64,000 nucleotides of DNA from Pseudomonadales bacterium (GCA_012103535.1 WLWQ01000003.1:868001-932000), one strand, 5' to 3'; shown: positions 27,105-36,691, numbered from the stretch's first letter. Program-made: numbers and translations. The notes: a model not told the origin generated them from the sequence alone.

Positions 27105-28247
27105 ATGAAGTCTCCGATACTTCCAGAACGCCCATTGCTAGTTTCGCCAACTTTGGCGGCGACAATCGGATTAGAAGAAGCAATTATGTTCCAGGCTATA
27201 GCCGATCTGATCGAGTATCGTGACAAGGCTAAACGGCAGGATCAATCGTCATTACATTGGATAAGGATTAGCTATGGGGATCTTGGCTCGCTCTTAACGT
27301 TTTGGGAAATCACTGACATTAAGCGCATCCAAAACAATTTGCAAAACCTTGGCATGCTAACGATAGAGGATGCTGATGTAGATGATGAAATTTTCTTGGC
27401 AATTAACGACCAGGTTGATCCGCAAAAAAGTCGAACTAGGGCGAAAACGAAGCCAGCGCCTAAGTCGAAGTCGAGCAAGCCTGCAAGCAGTGGTAGCGCT
27501 GCCCTAATACCAGAGGACTGGCAGCCAGATCAAAACTGGATTCGCCTCTGTAAGCAACATTCAATACCGCAAGATTTTATTCAAGGTCTGGTGCCCGAAT
27601 TTGTAAACTATTGGAGGGATCGTGGCCAGTCGCGGTTTTCATGGGGCAATGCTTTTTACAAGCATGTCTTAAAAGAGTGGCGTAACGAGCAAACTCGACG
27701 GGGCGCCTACGAGTTAGCCAGTAACATGTCTGCCGATTGGTTCCCGAGCCCGGACGCAATAGGCATTCTCGAGATTTCAGGAATTAGTCTCAGCTTTATT
27801 GAAGACGCAGTTCCGGAATTTGTGCTCTATTGGCGAGAACGTGGCGTTGTGCACGGGGCATGGAACACCAAGTTTATCGAACATATTCGACGTCAATGGG
27901 CTAAGTTCTCTGCTTCATTTGGTCGTGACGATACGCCCAAGTCAATTCCGGACGATTGGCAACCAAGTATAGATTGTTATGAAATATTGCAGCTTGCCGA
28001 GATTGATGAAAAATGGGCGAGGAGTCGTGTACCTGAATTCGTGATGTATTGGAAAGACAGCCAACAAGTAAAATCGTCTTGGAACACAGTATTTCTGCAG
28101 TTTATAAAGCAGGACTGGGCGAGACAGCTAAAACATATAGAAACTACTGAAATAACAAATGCGGAAAATCAATCCACTACTGGATCAAGCCAGCAACGAG
28201 TTAAAGAAAAGTTCCAGCAAATCGCTGACCGAAGCTGGGCCGAATAG
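27105..28247 (+). CDS. Protein with three DnaT-like domains
   Basis: 380 aa from ATG 27105 (GTG 27018 is in frame; neither has a strong Shine-Dalgarno). An N-terminal domain of about 100 residues is followed by a Lys/Ser/Pro-rich linker and three tandem copies of a 55-60 residue unit. Each has (I/M)-P/S-x-DW-x-P, then VPEF-V-x-YW, then W-x-x-x-F-x-x-(H/F)-I/V-(K/R)-x-x-W. This matches the C-terminal domain of primosomal protein DnaT, which binds single-stranded DNA and helps load the helicase. Its 3' end overlaps a lambda P-like gene by 89 bases in another frame. A role in replication restart is inferred. Confidence 0.8.
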   Translation: MKSPILPERPLLVSPTLAATIGLEEAIMFQAIADLIEYRDKAKRQDQSSLHWIRISYGDLGSLLTFWEITDIKRIQNNLQNLGMLTIEDADVDDEIFLAINDQVDPQKSRTRAKTKPAPKSKSSKPASSGSAALIPEDWQPDQNWIRLCKQHSIPQDFIQGLVPEFVNYWRDRGQSRFSWGNAFYKHVLKEWRNEQTRRGAYELASNMSADWFPSPDAIGILEISGISLSFIEDAVPEFVLYWRERGVVHGAWNTKFIEHIRRQWAKFSASFGRDDTPKSIPDDWQPSIDCYEILQLAEIDEKWARSRVPEFVMYWKDSQQVKSSWNTVFLQFIKQDWARQLKHIETTEITNAENQSTTGSSQQRVKEKFQQIADRSWAE

Positions 28248-28875
28248 TTCAGCAGTTGACACTGCGGGTGAACGCGTTGCTGAGCCTGATCAAGACTATG
28301 TCGATGATCGGCAACTCGATCATGTTGATGCTATTAATCAAATTTTTGCTGAATTTGAGTTTGCTTACCATAACCAGTTCCATAAGGCTTTTGCTGAAGC
28401 GGAAGCACTCGTAATTGCAAAGAAGTATTGGTTAAGCAGTCTGGAACAGTATTCTCCTCGGCAGATAGTTGCGGCAGCAAAAAGAGTTATTCAATCACAA
28501 GACTACTTACCTTCAATCGCTGCATTTATTCGAGCCTGTGAGGAAGGAAAAGATCTGTTTGGTTTGCCTTCTACCCGGCAGGCCTATATTGAAGCATGTT
28601 CGGCGCCTTCACCGAAAAAGGAATTTAGCTGGAGCCATGAAGCTGTTTATCACGCTGGTTGTGCGGCTGGTTGGTATTTATTGGCTAATGAATCTGAAGC
28701 CACGGCCTTTCCAGTGTTCGAGTATCACTACGAACAATTATGTAGGCGAGTAGTAAAAGGAGAGCAGCTAACTATCGAAGCACCAGAAGCGCTTACGGAT
28801 AAGATCGAACGCAAATTAAAAAAAGAAGATGCTAAGGCCAGACTGGCAAAACTCAAAAAAGACTTAGGGCTTTAG
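28159..28875 (+). CDS. Phage lambda P-like replication protein
   Basis: 238 aa. The central part (INQIFAEFEFAYHNQFHKAF, KKYWLSSLEQYSPRQIVAAAKRVI, YLPSIAAFIRACEEG) resembles the replication protein P family, whose phage member recruits DnaB helicase to origins. The C terminus is Lys-rich (KIERKLKKEDAKARLAKLKKDLGL). It starts inside the triple-DnaT gene, so the two are almost certainly cotranscribed. No phage structural, integrase or repressor genes are near, and both flanks are housekeeping genes, so I read it as a chromosomal helicase-loading factor. Confidence 0.75.
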   Translation: MRKINPLLDQASNELKKSSSKSLTEAGPNSSAVDTAGERVAEPDQDYVDDRQLDHVDAINQIFAEFEFAYHNQFHKAFAEAEALVIAKKYWLSSLEQYSPRQIVAAAKRVIQSQDYLPSIAAFIRACEEGKDLFGLPSTRQAYIEACSAPSPKKEFSWSHEAVYHAGCAAGWYLLANESEATAFPVFEYHYEQLCRRVVKGEQLTIEAPEALTDKIERKLKKEDAKARLAKLKKDLGL

Positions 28876-28924
28876 CAAAGCCCATACATAACCTTGCAAA
28901 CGATCATTCACGGCAATGTACGAG

Positions 28925-30595
28925 CTACCCTCCCAACTTTTTGTACTTCACACGGATAGGTTGAGCGACATCACCTAATCTTTTCTTGCGCTCGACTTCA
29001 TAGTCCGAATAGTTACCCTCATGAAAGACCACTTCGCTTTCGCCTTCAAAAGCCAGGATGTGGGTACAGATTCGATCGAGAAACCAGCGATCGTGAGAAA
29101 CTACAATCACACATCCTGGAAATGCCAGTAGTCCTTCTTCCAAGGCCCTCAGAGTTTCGACATCGAGATCATTGGTTGGTTCATCCAGCAGCAAAACATT
29201 ACCACCGCGTTTGAGTAACTTGGCCATATGCAGTCGATTGCGTTCGCCACCTGACAGATCTTTTACAAATTTCTGCTGATCACCGCCGCGAAAATTGAAG
29301 CGACTGGCATAAGCCCGTGAGGAGATCTCATACTTCCCTATTTTGATGTTGTCTTGCTCGTCAGAAATTTCTTGCCAGACGGTATTTTCACCGTTGAGTT
29401 CATCCCGGCTCTGGTCTACATAGGCCAGATCGACAGTTTCACCTAGGTCGATACTGCCGGAATCAGCTTGCTCAGTACCCACTAGCATCCGTAAGAAAGT
29501 AGTTTTCCCAGCGCCATTGCCGCCGATAATGCCGACAATGCTGCCCTTCGGCACGGAGAAACTCAGGTCTTCGATAAGAGTCTTATCACCAAAACTTTTG
29601 CACAAATTTTTAACTTCTAGCACCTTATCGCCAAGACGCGGTCCGGGCGGAATATACAACTCTTGGGTCTCGTTGCGCTTCTGGAAATCCTGAGAATTGA
29701 GTTCTTCAAACCTGGCGATTCGCGCCTTGCTTTTGGATTGTCTACCTTTGGGATTTGCCCGCACCCATTCCAATTCAGATTTAATTGTTCGTTCATGAGC
29801 GGCTTGCTGTCTTTCTTCCACTGCCAATCGCTTTTCCTTCGCTTCTAGCCAGGCACTGTAATTACCTTCATAGGGAATGCCGTGGCCTCGGTCTAGCTCA
29901 AGAATCCAGCCAGCAGCGTTATCAAGAAAATAGCGATCGTGCGTTATTGCCACAACGGTACCTGGATATTCTTGGAGAAACCGCTCCAACCAGGCGACAC
30001 TCTCTGCATCGAGATGGTTTGTCGGTTCGTCAAGTAAAAGCATGTCCGGCTTAGACAGGAGCAGTCTGCAGAGCGCAACCCGGCGTTTTTCACCGCCGGA
30101 AAGATGATCTATCGATTCTTCCCACGGGGGAAGCCGTAGTGCATCGGCAGCAATCTCTAAGGTTCTTTCGATCTGCCATCCATCCACAGCATCGATAGCA
30201 TTCTGCAGTTCTCCCTGCTTCTCGAGCAGCGCAGTCATCTCATCTTCATCCATGGGCTCGGCGAATTTATCGCTGATTGCATTGAACTCTTCTACCAAGC
30301 CAATTATGTCTTTAATGCCATCCTGTACATTGCCACGTACGTCTTTGGCATCATCGAGCTCTGGCTCCTGCGACAGGTAGCCGATGTTTATGCCCGGTTG
30401 TGGCCGTGCCTCGCCATTTATTTCCTGGTCTTTTCCCGCCATTATCCTGAGCAGAGTAGACTTGCCAGCGCCGTTTAATCCAAGAACGCCAATTTTTGCT
30501 CCTGGAAAAAAAGAAAGTGAGATGTCTTTTAGGATTTCTCTTTTAGGAGGTACTACCTTGCCAACACGATGCATCGTGTAAACAAACTGCGACAT
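28925..30595 (-). CDS. ettA: ABC-F protein EttA, energy-dependent translational throttle
   Basis: 556 aa from ATG 30595, which has GGAG seven bases upstream (TTG 30607 is in frame). Two ATP-binding cassettes: Walker A GLNGAGKST and IGGNGAGKTT, signatures LSGGEKRRVALCRLL and LSGGERNRLHMAKLL, each with LLLDEPTN. The linker holds the EttA-type EAKEKRLAVEERQQAAHERTI arm. EttA binds the ribosomal E site and restrains the first elongation step when ATP is low. Divergent from glyA. Confidence 0.95.
   Translation of the reverse strand: MSQFVYTMHRVGKVVPPKREILKDISLSFFPGAKIGVLGLNGAGKSTLLRIMAGKDQEINGEARPQPGINIGYLSQEPELDDAKDVRGNVQDGIKDIIGLVEEFNAISDKFAEPMDEDEMTALLEKQGELQNAIDAVDGWQIERTLEIAADALRLPPWEESIDHLSGGEKRRVALCRLLLSKPDMLLLDEPTNHLDAESVAWLERFLQEYPGTVVAITHDRYFLDNAAGWILELDRGHGIPYEGNYSAWLEAKEKRLAVEERQQAAHERTIKSELEWVRANPKGRQSKSKARIARFEELNSQDFQKRNETQELYIPPGPRLGDKVLEVKNLCKSFGDKTLIEDLSFSVPKGSIVGIIGGNGAGKTTFLRMLVGTEQADSGSIDLGETVDLAYVDQSRDELNGENTVWQEISDEQDNIKIGKYEISSRAYASRFNFRGGDQQKFVKDLSGGERNRLHMAKLLKRGGNVLLLDEPTNDLDVETLRALEEGLLAFPGCVIVVSHDRWFLDRICTHILAFEGESEVVFHEGNYSDYEVERKKRLGDVAQPIRVKYKKLGG
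30564..30579. promoter_or_regulatory. 16-bp palindrome inside the start of ettA
   Basis: ACACGATG-CATCGTGT is a perfect palindrome lying over codons for TMHRV of EttA. It shares outer seven bases with the palindrome at 30640-30655. Being coding, it could be chance, but the match suggests a second binding site for the same factor. Confidence 0.4.
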
Positions 30596-30639
30596 GCTTT
30601 GCTCCAATCAATCGGTTAAAACGCAGGCAGTATTATTGC

Positions 30640-30655
30640 ACACGATATATCGTGT
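30640..30655. promoter_or_regulatory. 16-bp palindrome between ettA and glyA
   Basis: ACACGATA-TATCGTGT is a perfect palindrome 45 bases upstream of the ettA start and 108 bases before glyA. It is close to the NrdR box pattern (acaCwAtATaTwGtgt, from memory), differing at two symmetric positions, and nrdR is the second gene downstream. A regulator of ettA or glyA is likely; NrdR is only a candidate. Confidence 0.5.
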
Positions 30656-30763
30656 TTCTCATAAAAAAATCCGGGGTAAATACCCAATATGTTGATGCTC
30701 ATATCAAAGTCATCGGGTAGAATAGCGCCTTCGAAAAACCCGGCCCAGTCTTTGGAGTAGTGA

Positions 30764-32020
30764 ATGTTCAAGAGCGATATCAGCCTATCGGAATTTGATC
30801 CAGAAATTAGCGCAGCTATCGAAGCAGAAAAAACTCGTCAGGAAGAACACATCGAACTGATCGCATCAGAAAATCACACCAGCCCGCTGGTTATGGAAGC
30901 ACAGGGCTCGGTTCTCACCAATAAGTACGCAGAAGGTTATCCCAGGAAACGCTATTACGGTGGCTGTGAAAATGTTGACGTAGTAGAGGATCTTGCCATC
31001 GCCCGTGCCAAAGAACTCTTTCAAGCCGATTTCGCTAATGTGCAGCCCCATTCTGGATCTCAAGCAAACGCTGCAGCTTACATGGCCTTGTTAAAACCCG
31101 GCGACACGCTTTTAGGTATGAGTCTGGCAGACGGAGGACATTTAACTCACGGCGCTAGTGTTAGTTTCTCTGGCAGAATCTATAAATCGGTACAGTACGG
31201 ATTGAATATCGAGACAGGAGAGATCGATTACGATCAGGTAAACATTCTGGCACAGGAACACAAGCCGAAACTTATTGTTGCCGGTTTCTCTGCCTATTCA
31301 CGAGTAATCGACTGGCAGAAATTCCGAGATATTGCTGACAGTATAGGCGCCTATTTTCTGGTAGATATGGCTCACGTTTCGGGCTTAATCGCCGCCGGCG
31401 TATACCCGAGCCCGGTTAACATCGCTGACGTCACAACAACTACCACCCATAAGACACTAAGAGGACCAAGAGGTGGAATTATCTTGGCTCGCTCGAATCC
31501 GGACCTGGAGAAAAAGCTAAATTTCGCTGTGTTCCCTGAGAGCCAAGGTGGACCACTAATGCACGTTATTGCTGCCAAGGCAGTGTGCTTCAAAGAGGCT
31601 ATGAGCGAAGGCTTTGTGAGCTATCAGCAGCAGACCCTGGATAACGCTCGCACTATGGCACAGGTATTCATCGATCGAGGTTTCGATATCGTCTCGAATG
31701 GCACCGATGACCATTTGTTTTTACTGAGCCTGATTAAGCAAGGCATTACTGGTAAAGACGCTGATGCTGCATTGGGCAAAGCCAACATAACTGTGAATAA
31801 GAATGCAGTGCCGAATGATCCAAACCCTCCATTCGTAACAAGCGGTCTACGTATTGGATCGCCGGCGATCACCACCAGAGGATTCAAGCAGGATGAAGTG
31901 GGCGAATTGACAACTTGGATGTGCGATATCCTCGACGACATTACAAACGAAAGTATGATTACGGAAGTTAAAGCTAAAGTAATTGAGCTATGTTCTCGAT
32001 TTCCTGTATATCAAAAATAA
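30764..32020 (+). CDS. glyA: Serine hydroxymethyltransferase
   Basis: 418 aa, full length for bacterial GlyA. It interconverts serine and glycine with tetrahydrofolate, the main source of one-carbon units. The PLP lysine lies in [14 protein letters not shown], and [20 protein letters not shown] and [11 protein letters not shown] are conserved. ATG 30764 has TTTGGAG upstream. It begins a long colinear block with nrdR and the riboflavin genes. Upstream palindromes may control it. Confidence 0.97.
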   Translation: MFKSDISLSEFDPEISAAIEAEKTRQEEHIELIASENHTSPLVMEAQGSVLTNKYAEGYPRKRYYGGCENVDVVEDLAIARAKELFQADFANVQPHSGSQANAAAYMALLKPGDTLLGMSLADGGHLTHGASVSFSGRIYKSVQYGLNIETGEIDYDQVNILAQEHKPKLIVAGFSAYSRVIDWQKFRDIADSIGAYFLVDMAHVSGLIAAGVYPSPVNIADVTTTTTHKTLRGPRGGIILARSNPDLEKKLNFAVFPESQGGPLMHVIAAKAVCFKEAMSEGFVSYQQQTLDNARTMAQVFIDRGFDIVSNGTDDHLFLLSLIKQGITGKDADAALGKANITVNKNAVPNDPNPPFVTSGLRIGSPAITTRGFKQDEVGELTTWMCDILDDITNESMITEVKAKVIELCSRFPVYQK

Positions 32021-32059
32021 AAACTTAGAATTTGAAGTAACGAGTAACCAAGGAATACT

Positions 32060-32521
32060 ATGCATTGCCCTTTTTGTGGTGCCATTGACACCAAAGTTAT
32101 AGATTCTCGCTTAGTTTCTGAAGGAAACCATGTTCGCAGGCGACGTGAGTGCATTACTTGCGAAGAGAGATTTACCACCTATGAATCCGCCGAATTGGTT
32201 ATGCCAAGAATTATCAAACAAGACGGAATCCGAGAACCCTTTAATGAAGATAAACTTCTCGAAGGATTGTCGAAGGCACTAGAAAAAAGACCGGTGAGTA
32301 TAGAAAAAGTAGAAGAGGCGGTTAATCGAATAAAGGCGAATCTGCGCTCCACCGGTGAAAGAGAAATCCACTCGCGTAATGTTGGCGAGCAAGTCATGAA
32401 AGAACTGCGGGATCTCGACGAGGTCGCATTCGTGCGCTTCGCTTCTGTCTACCGCAGCTTTAAAGACCTCAATGAGTTTAGAGAAGAAATAGACAAGCTC
32501 TCAAAAGACGGCTCTAGTTAG
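32060..32521 (+). CDS. nrdR: Transcriptional repressor NrdR
   Basis: 153 aa. N-terminal zinc ribbon with [15 protein letters not shown] and CITCEERF, followed by an ATP-cone ([30 protein letters not shown]). NrdR senses ATP/dATP and represses ribonucleotide reductase genes. No nrd genes are in the window. Directly after glyA (39 bases), the usual place in gammaproteobacteria. Confidence 0.97.
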   Translation: MHCPFCGAIDTKVIDSRLVSEGNHVRRRRECITCEERFTTYESAELVMPRIIKQDGIREPFNEDKLLEGLSKALEKRPVSIEKVEEAVNRIKANLRSTGEREIHSRNVGEQVMKELRDLDEVAFVRFASVYRSFKDLNEFREEIDKLSKDGSS

Positions 32522-32601
32522 CCCACAAATAACATCAAATTCGCGCTGACTTTTCGCCATATTGTGAAAGTTCATTTTTGTTCGATGTGCGATTTGTGGG
32601 C
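32521..32601 (+). repeat. Wide inverted repeat between nrdR and ribD
   Basis: GCCCACAAAT (32521-32530) and ATTTGTGGGC (32592-32601) are perfect complements, 61 bases apart, beginning at the last base of the nrdR stop codon. No T run follows, so not a standard terminator. The rest of the gap before ribD has only a small GCCC/GGGC hairpin near 32645-32661. No FMN riboswitch motif was found. Confidence 0.4.
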
Positions 32602-32707
32602 AACCTCCAAAACACCCCCAATTCTGTTAGAATCGTCCCCCCTTGCCCTATTTTACTGGGCATAGAGGTTCGTAAAGAACTCGAAATAATGGCAAAGAGT
32701 TTTTGTT

Positions 32708-33868
32708 ATGAAGGCTCCAAAAAATTGGAAAGGCGATAAAACTAATATTGAATGGCCAGTTTATATGGGTCGCGCCTTGGACCTGGCTGAAAAAGTTTTA
32801 AGCGCCACACCGAATCCAAGAGTCGGTTGTGTCATTGTTAATAATCAAGAGATTGTTGGCGAGGGTTGGCACGCTGCTGCAGGTCATGCCCATGCGGAAA
32901 TTATGGCTTTAGAAAAGGCCGGGAAAAACGCAAAGGGAGGGACCGCATTTGTAACTCTCGAACCCTGTTCTTTTACCGGGCGAACTGGCCCCTGCAGTGA
33001 AGCATTGATCAACGCTGGATTGGCTACAGTTGTGATTGCTGGTTTGGACTCAGATAAGCGAGTTTCAGGTAGCGGAGTAAAGGGTCTAGAAGAAGCTGGA
33101 ATAGAAGTGTTTCATATGCAAGATTTTGAAGCTAAAGCACGTCAATTAAACCTTGGCTATTTCAAACGGCACGAAAACGGAATGCCTTATGTTCGCCTTA
33201 AACTGGCTATGAGCCTAGATGGTAGAACAGCATTAGCAAATGGTGAAAGCAAATGGATCACAAGTGCTGAGTCTCGTGCCGATGTGCAAAGATTGCGGGC
33301 ATGCAGTAGTGCAATATTGACCGGTGTAAACACCGTACTGGCAGATGATCCTTCACTAAATGTGAGAACCGAAGAGTTAGACTTAAGTGATGATCAACTT
33401 AAAGAAAGCGAACCTTGTCTAAAAGAACAACCATTGCGAGTGATACTTGATAGTCAAATGCGGACACCTGGCACCGCCCGACTCTTATCTGTAGACGGAC
33501 CAGTAAAAATATTCACTACAAAGAGTGTGGATAATTCGAAGAGTCTCGCTAGTAACGCGGAATCTATTCAAATCGACGCAGATGGCAAAGGAGTCAATCT
33601 AAATTCTGTGTTAGAATCGCTGGCCTCCGAATTTGCCTGCAATGATGTGCTTATCGAAGCTGGCCCAACACTGAGTGGCAGCTTTATAGACAAGGACTTG
33701 GTCGATGAGCTTGTCGTTTATATCGCTCCCAAACTTCTAGGTAGCGATGCAAAACCATTATTTGAATCAACAGGATTATCATCGTTGGCAGAGGCTATGC
33801 AATTCCAGGTTTCTGAAGTAGTGCAAATAGGAAATGACATAAAAGCAGTATTAACTAGACCAAAGTAG
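32708..33868 (+). CDS. ribD: Bifunctional riboflavin deaminase/reductase
   Basis: 386 aa. N-terminal deaminase domain with zinc motifs HAHAEIMALEKAG and TLEPCSFTGRTGPC; C-terminal NADPH reductase domain (VRLKLAMSLDGRTAL, WITSAESRADVQRLRA, VLIEAGPTLSGSF). It converts the GTP-derived pyrimidine to 5-amino-6-ribitylaminouracil phosphate. First of the rib genes; the deaminase histidine context (HAHAE instead of the usual HAE-V-HA) is slightly unusual. ATG 32708 follows a poor ribosome site. Confidence 0.95.
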   Translation: MKAPKNWKGDKTNIEWPVYMGRALDLAEKVLSATPNPRVGCVIVNNQEIVGEGWHAAAGHAHAEIMALEKAGKNAKGGTAFVTLEPCSFTGRTGPCSEALINAGLATVVIAGLDSDKRVSGSGVKGLEEAGIEVFHMQDFEAKARQLNLGYFKRHENGMPYVRLKLAMSLDGRTALANGESKWITSAESRADVQRLRACSSAILTGVNTVLADDPSLNVRTEELDLSDDQLKESEPCLKEQPLRVILDSQMRTPGTARLLSVDGPVKIFTTKSVDNSKSLASNAESIQIDADGKGVNLNSVLESLASEFACNDVLIEAGPTLSGSFIDKDLVDELVVYIAPKLLGSDAKPLFESTGLSSLAEAMQFQVSEVVQIGNDIKAVLTRPK

Positions 33869-33879
33869 AAAACTGAAAA

Positions 33880-34530
33880 ATGTTTACTGGGATTATTGAA
33901 GCCATTGGCACCGTTACGAATCTTAAAAAGATTCAAGACGAATGGCGCCTGCTTATAAATTGCGGTGACTTGGATCTTGGTGATGTGAATATTGGAGACA
34001 GCATCGCTGTAAACGGTTGTTGTCTTACCGTTGTTGAATTGGATGCAAACGGTTTTTCAGCGGATGTATCAAACGAATCGATGCGCTGTACGGCTTTGGG
34101 CGAAGCACGAACGGATTCCAGAGTGAATCTGGAAAAAGCCATGCTGGCCACGAGCAGATTTGGTGGCCACATTGTTAGCGGTCATGTGGATGGTGTTGGC
34201 ACTTTAGTGAGTACTGAGCCAGATGGGCAAAGCATAAAGCTGGTATTCGCCGCACCCGATAACTTGTGCAAATACATTGCAGCGAAAGGGTCGATTTGTA
34301 TCGATGGAACGAGTCTGACCATAAACGATGTCGACGGAACTCGATTCTCCATTAATATTATCCCCCATACACAAACAGCAACAATCATCGGAGATTACCA
34401 GGTTGATCAAAAAGTAAATCTAGAAGTAGATTTAGTAGCGCGTTATTTAGAGAGATTGATGCAGGGAGAAGATGCAGCCAAACCTGCAGTTCTAGACAGA
34501 GAATTTTTAAAAGCACACGGGTTCGACTAA
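33880..34530 (+). CDS. ribE: Riboflavin synthase alpha chain
   Basis: 216 aa made of two similar barrel domains. N-terminal MFTGIIEAIGTV and the internal GHIVSGHVDGVGT are diagnostic, with SIAVNGCCLTV and SICIDGTSLTIN marking the two repeats. It joins two dimethyl-ribityllumazines to give riboflavin. 11 bases after ribD. Also called ribC in some genomes. Confidence 0.97.
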   Translation: MFTGIIEAIGTVTNLKKIQDEWRLLINCGDLDLGDVNIGDSIAVNGCCLTVVELDANGFSADVSNESMRCTALGEARTDSRVNLEKAMLATSRFGGHIVSGHVDGVGTLVSTEPDGQSIKLVFAAPDNLCKYIAAKGSICIDGTSLTINDVDGTRFSINIIPHTQTATIIGDYQVDQKVNLEVDLVARYLERLMQGEDAAKPAVLDREFLKAHGFD

Positions 34531-34543
34531 AAAAACATAAGCT

Positions 34544-35662
34544 ATGGAATTAAACTCAATAGAAGAGATTATTGATGATATTCGTCAAGGTAAGATGGTT
34601 ATCTTGATGGATGATGAAGACAGGGAGAATGAAGGAGACATCATTATCGCTGCGGAACGAGTGCGCACTGAAGATATAAACTTCATGGCAACCAATGCTA
34701 GAGGTTTAATCTGTCTTACTTTAACAAAGGAACGTTGTGAATATTTAAAATTACCATTAATGGTAAATGAAAATAATACTCCCTATAACACGAACTTTAC
34801 CGTTTCAGTAGAAGCTGCAACTGGAGTAACTACTGGAATTTCTGCGGCGGATCGAGCGCGCACCATTCAAGTAGCAGTTGCCAGAGAAAGCCAACCGGAA
34901 GACATCGTACAACCAGGACATATATTTCCAATCATGGCACAACCAGGTGGAGTATTGCGAAGAGCTGGCCATACCGAAGCTGGTTGCGATTTGGCGAGAC
35001 TCGCAGGTTATTTACCGGCGGCAGCGATTGTAGAAATCATGAATGAAGATGGTTCTATGGCGCGTCGTGAAGATTTGGAATTATTTGCAAAGAAACACGA
35101 AATAAAAATAGGAACTATCGTAGACCTGATTCACTATCGAATTGCGAATGAGCACACGGTTGATCGAATAGATTCCAATAAGCTCCAAACACAGTTCGGT
35201 GAATTCACTGTCCATAGCTACAAAGATTCAATAAGTGGAAGCCTGCACCTGGCCTATGTCAAAGGGAAAATTGAGAACGATGATCCCGTTCTGGTAAGAG
35301 TTCATATTCCAAATACTGTGCGAGACATCTGTGAAACCTATAATGTGGAGCGAACCAGCTGGTCTTTCAGCAGTGCATTAGAACGAATAAGCAAAGAAGG
35401 AAAGGGTGTGGCAGTACTATTATCAGGTGATGATTACGGACAGGATCTAGCGCATAATTTAGATTCTGCTTTGGCAAAACGCGCAGATGCGGCGCCCTCT
35501 AGCGCACCGAGAAATGATCTGACAATCGGAACCGGATCCCAAATCCTAAGAGATATTGGCGTTGGTAAAATGCGCTTGTTAAGCTACCCGGCGCGATTTA
35601 ACGCTATATCTGGATTCGATTTAGAAGCAGTAGAGTTTGTTGAATTCAGTAAAGATAAGTGA
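34544..35662 (+). CDS. ribB: DHBP synthase with degenerate GTP-cyclohydrolase II domain (RibBX type)
   Basis: 372 aa. Residues 1-205 are 3,4-dihydroxy-2-butanone-4-phosphate synthase (MDDEDRENEGDIIIAAE, TGVTTGISAADRA, HTEAGCDLARLAG). The C-terminal half has the cyclohydrolase II fold but lacks the zinc cysteines: where RibA has [20 protein letters not shown], this has RVHIPNTVRDICETYNVERT. It is therefore likely inactive as a cyclohydrolase, and a full ribA lies at 38230. This matches the RibBX proteins of pseudomonads and related bacteria. Confidence 0.93.
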   Translation: MELNSIEEIIDDIRQGKMVILMDDEDRENEGDIIIAAERVRTEDINFMATNARGLICLTLTKERCEYLKLPLMVNENNTPYNTNFTVSVEAATGVTTGISAADRARTIQVAVARESQPEDIVQPGHIFPIMAQPGGVLRRAGHTEAGCDLARLAGYLPAAAIVEIMNEDGSMARREDLELFAKKHEIKIGTIVDLIHYRIANEHTVDRIDSNKLQTQFGEFTVHSYKDSISGSLHLAYVKGKIENDDPVLVRVHIPNTVRDICETYNVERTSWSFSSALERISKEGKGVAVLLSGDDYGQDLAHNLDSALAKRADAAPSSAPRNDLTIGTGSQILRDIGVGKMRLLSYPARFNAISGFDLEAVEFVEFSKDK

Positions 35663-35699
35663 GCAAAGCAGTGCCTCTACACAAAGCTAGGACAGTGAT

Positions 35700-36176
35700 A
35701 TGAGTACGATTAAAACTATCGAAGGTAACTATACCAATGCAACGGCGAACTATGGTATCGCAGTTGCGCGCTTTAACAGTTTCATTGTGGACCGTTTACT
35801 GGACGGAGCGTTGGATACACTGCGCAAGCACGGTGTACAAGATCGTGACATAACAATAGTAAAAGTCCCTGGTGCCTACGAGCTTCCTTTAGCTGTTAAG
35901 AAAATGACAGATGGCGACACTTTTAATGCAGTAATCGCTCTCGGTGCGGTTATTCGAGGAGGTACTCCTCACTTCGAATACGTGGCCGGCGAGTGTGTAA
36001 AAGGGCTTAGTCAGGTCAGTTTAAATAGCGGCGTGCCCGTTGCATTTGGCGTACTTACCGTAGATACCATCGAACAGGCCGTAGAACGGGCAGGCACTAA
36101 GGCAGGGAACAAAGGCGCAGAGGCTGCGCTGACTGCAATCGAGATGCTTAGTTTAACTCGTCAGCTGGAAGTTTAA
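35700..36176 (+). CDS. ribH: 6,7-dimethyl-8-ribityllumazine synthase
   Basis: 158 aa. Condenses the RibB and RibD products to lumazine. Family motifs: [16 protein letters not shown] near the N terminus, [31 protein letters not shown], and [31 protein letters not shown]. Its stop is directly followed by the GTG of nusB. Confidence 0.97.
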   Translation: MSTIKTIEGNYTNATANYGIAVARFNSFIVDRLLDGALDTLRKHGVQDRDITIVKVPGAYELPLAVKKMTDGDTFNAVIALGAVIRGGTPHFEYVAGECVKGLSQVSLNSGVPVAFGVLTVDTIEQAVERAGTKAGNKGAEAALTAIEMLSLTRQLEV

Positions 36177-36659
36177 GTGGCAGTTAAAAACACCGCGATG
36201 ACAAATAAATCGAATCGCAACGCTCGCAAAAAAATTCCCTTGGCACAACGTCGCAAGGCTCGGCAATTAGTAATGCAGGCTTTGTACCAGTGGGTAATGG
36301 CTGATGCCGAACCGACTAAAATCGCGGAACAGTTTCACGATCAAAATGAAGGCAAGATTGATTGGGAATATTTCGATGAAGTGTTTATCGAAATACCAAA
36401 ATGTGTTCAGAGCCTAGATGAACATTTAGTTCCCGTACTAGACCGCTCTCCTGACGCTCTTGATCCAATCGAAAAATCTCTTCTCTATCTAGGCACCTAC
36501 GAACTTTCACGAAGAGTTGATGTGCCGTACAAAGTAGTTATTAATGAGTGTATAGAGTTGGCAAAAGTTTTCGGCGCAACAGACAGTCATAAGTACGTAA
36601 ACGGTGTGCTAGATAAGTTGGCAGTAGAACTTCGACCAGCTGAAATAGCGAAAAAGTGA
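36177..36659 (+). CDS. nusB: Transcription antitermination factor NusB
   Basis: 160 aa from GTG 36177, or 153 aa from ATG 36198; the extra N-terminal residues are basic. Helical NusB fold with ARQLVMQALYQW and the PYKVVINECIELAKVFGATDSHKYVNGVLDKLA motif. NusB with NusE binds boxA RNA and supports rRNA transcription. It follows ribH with no spacer, the standard gene order. Confidence 0.95.
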   Translation: MAVKNTAMTNKSNRNARKKIPLAQRRKARQLVMQALYQWVMADAEPTKIAEQFHDQNEGKIDWEYFDEVFIEIPKCVQSLDEHLVPVLDRSPDALDPIEKSLLYLGTYELSRRVDVPYKVVINECIELAKVFGATDSHKYVNGVLDKLAVELRPAEIAKK

Positions 36660-36691
36660 CTACTAATATTGAATTCAATTAACTACTCACT

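Noticed and set aside
27018..28875. Prophage suggested by the lambda P-like gene
   Set aside because: No integrase, repressor, capsid or tail genes, and both flanks are ordinary chromosomal genes.
32522..32707. Possible FMN riboswitch upstream of ribD
   Set aside because: The gap has a wide stem and a small GCCC/GGGC hairpin but none of the conserved FMN-element sequence blocks.
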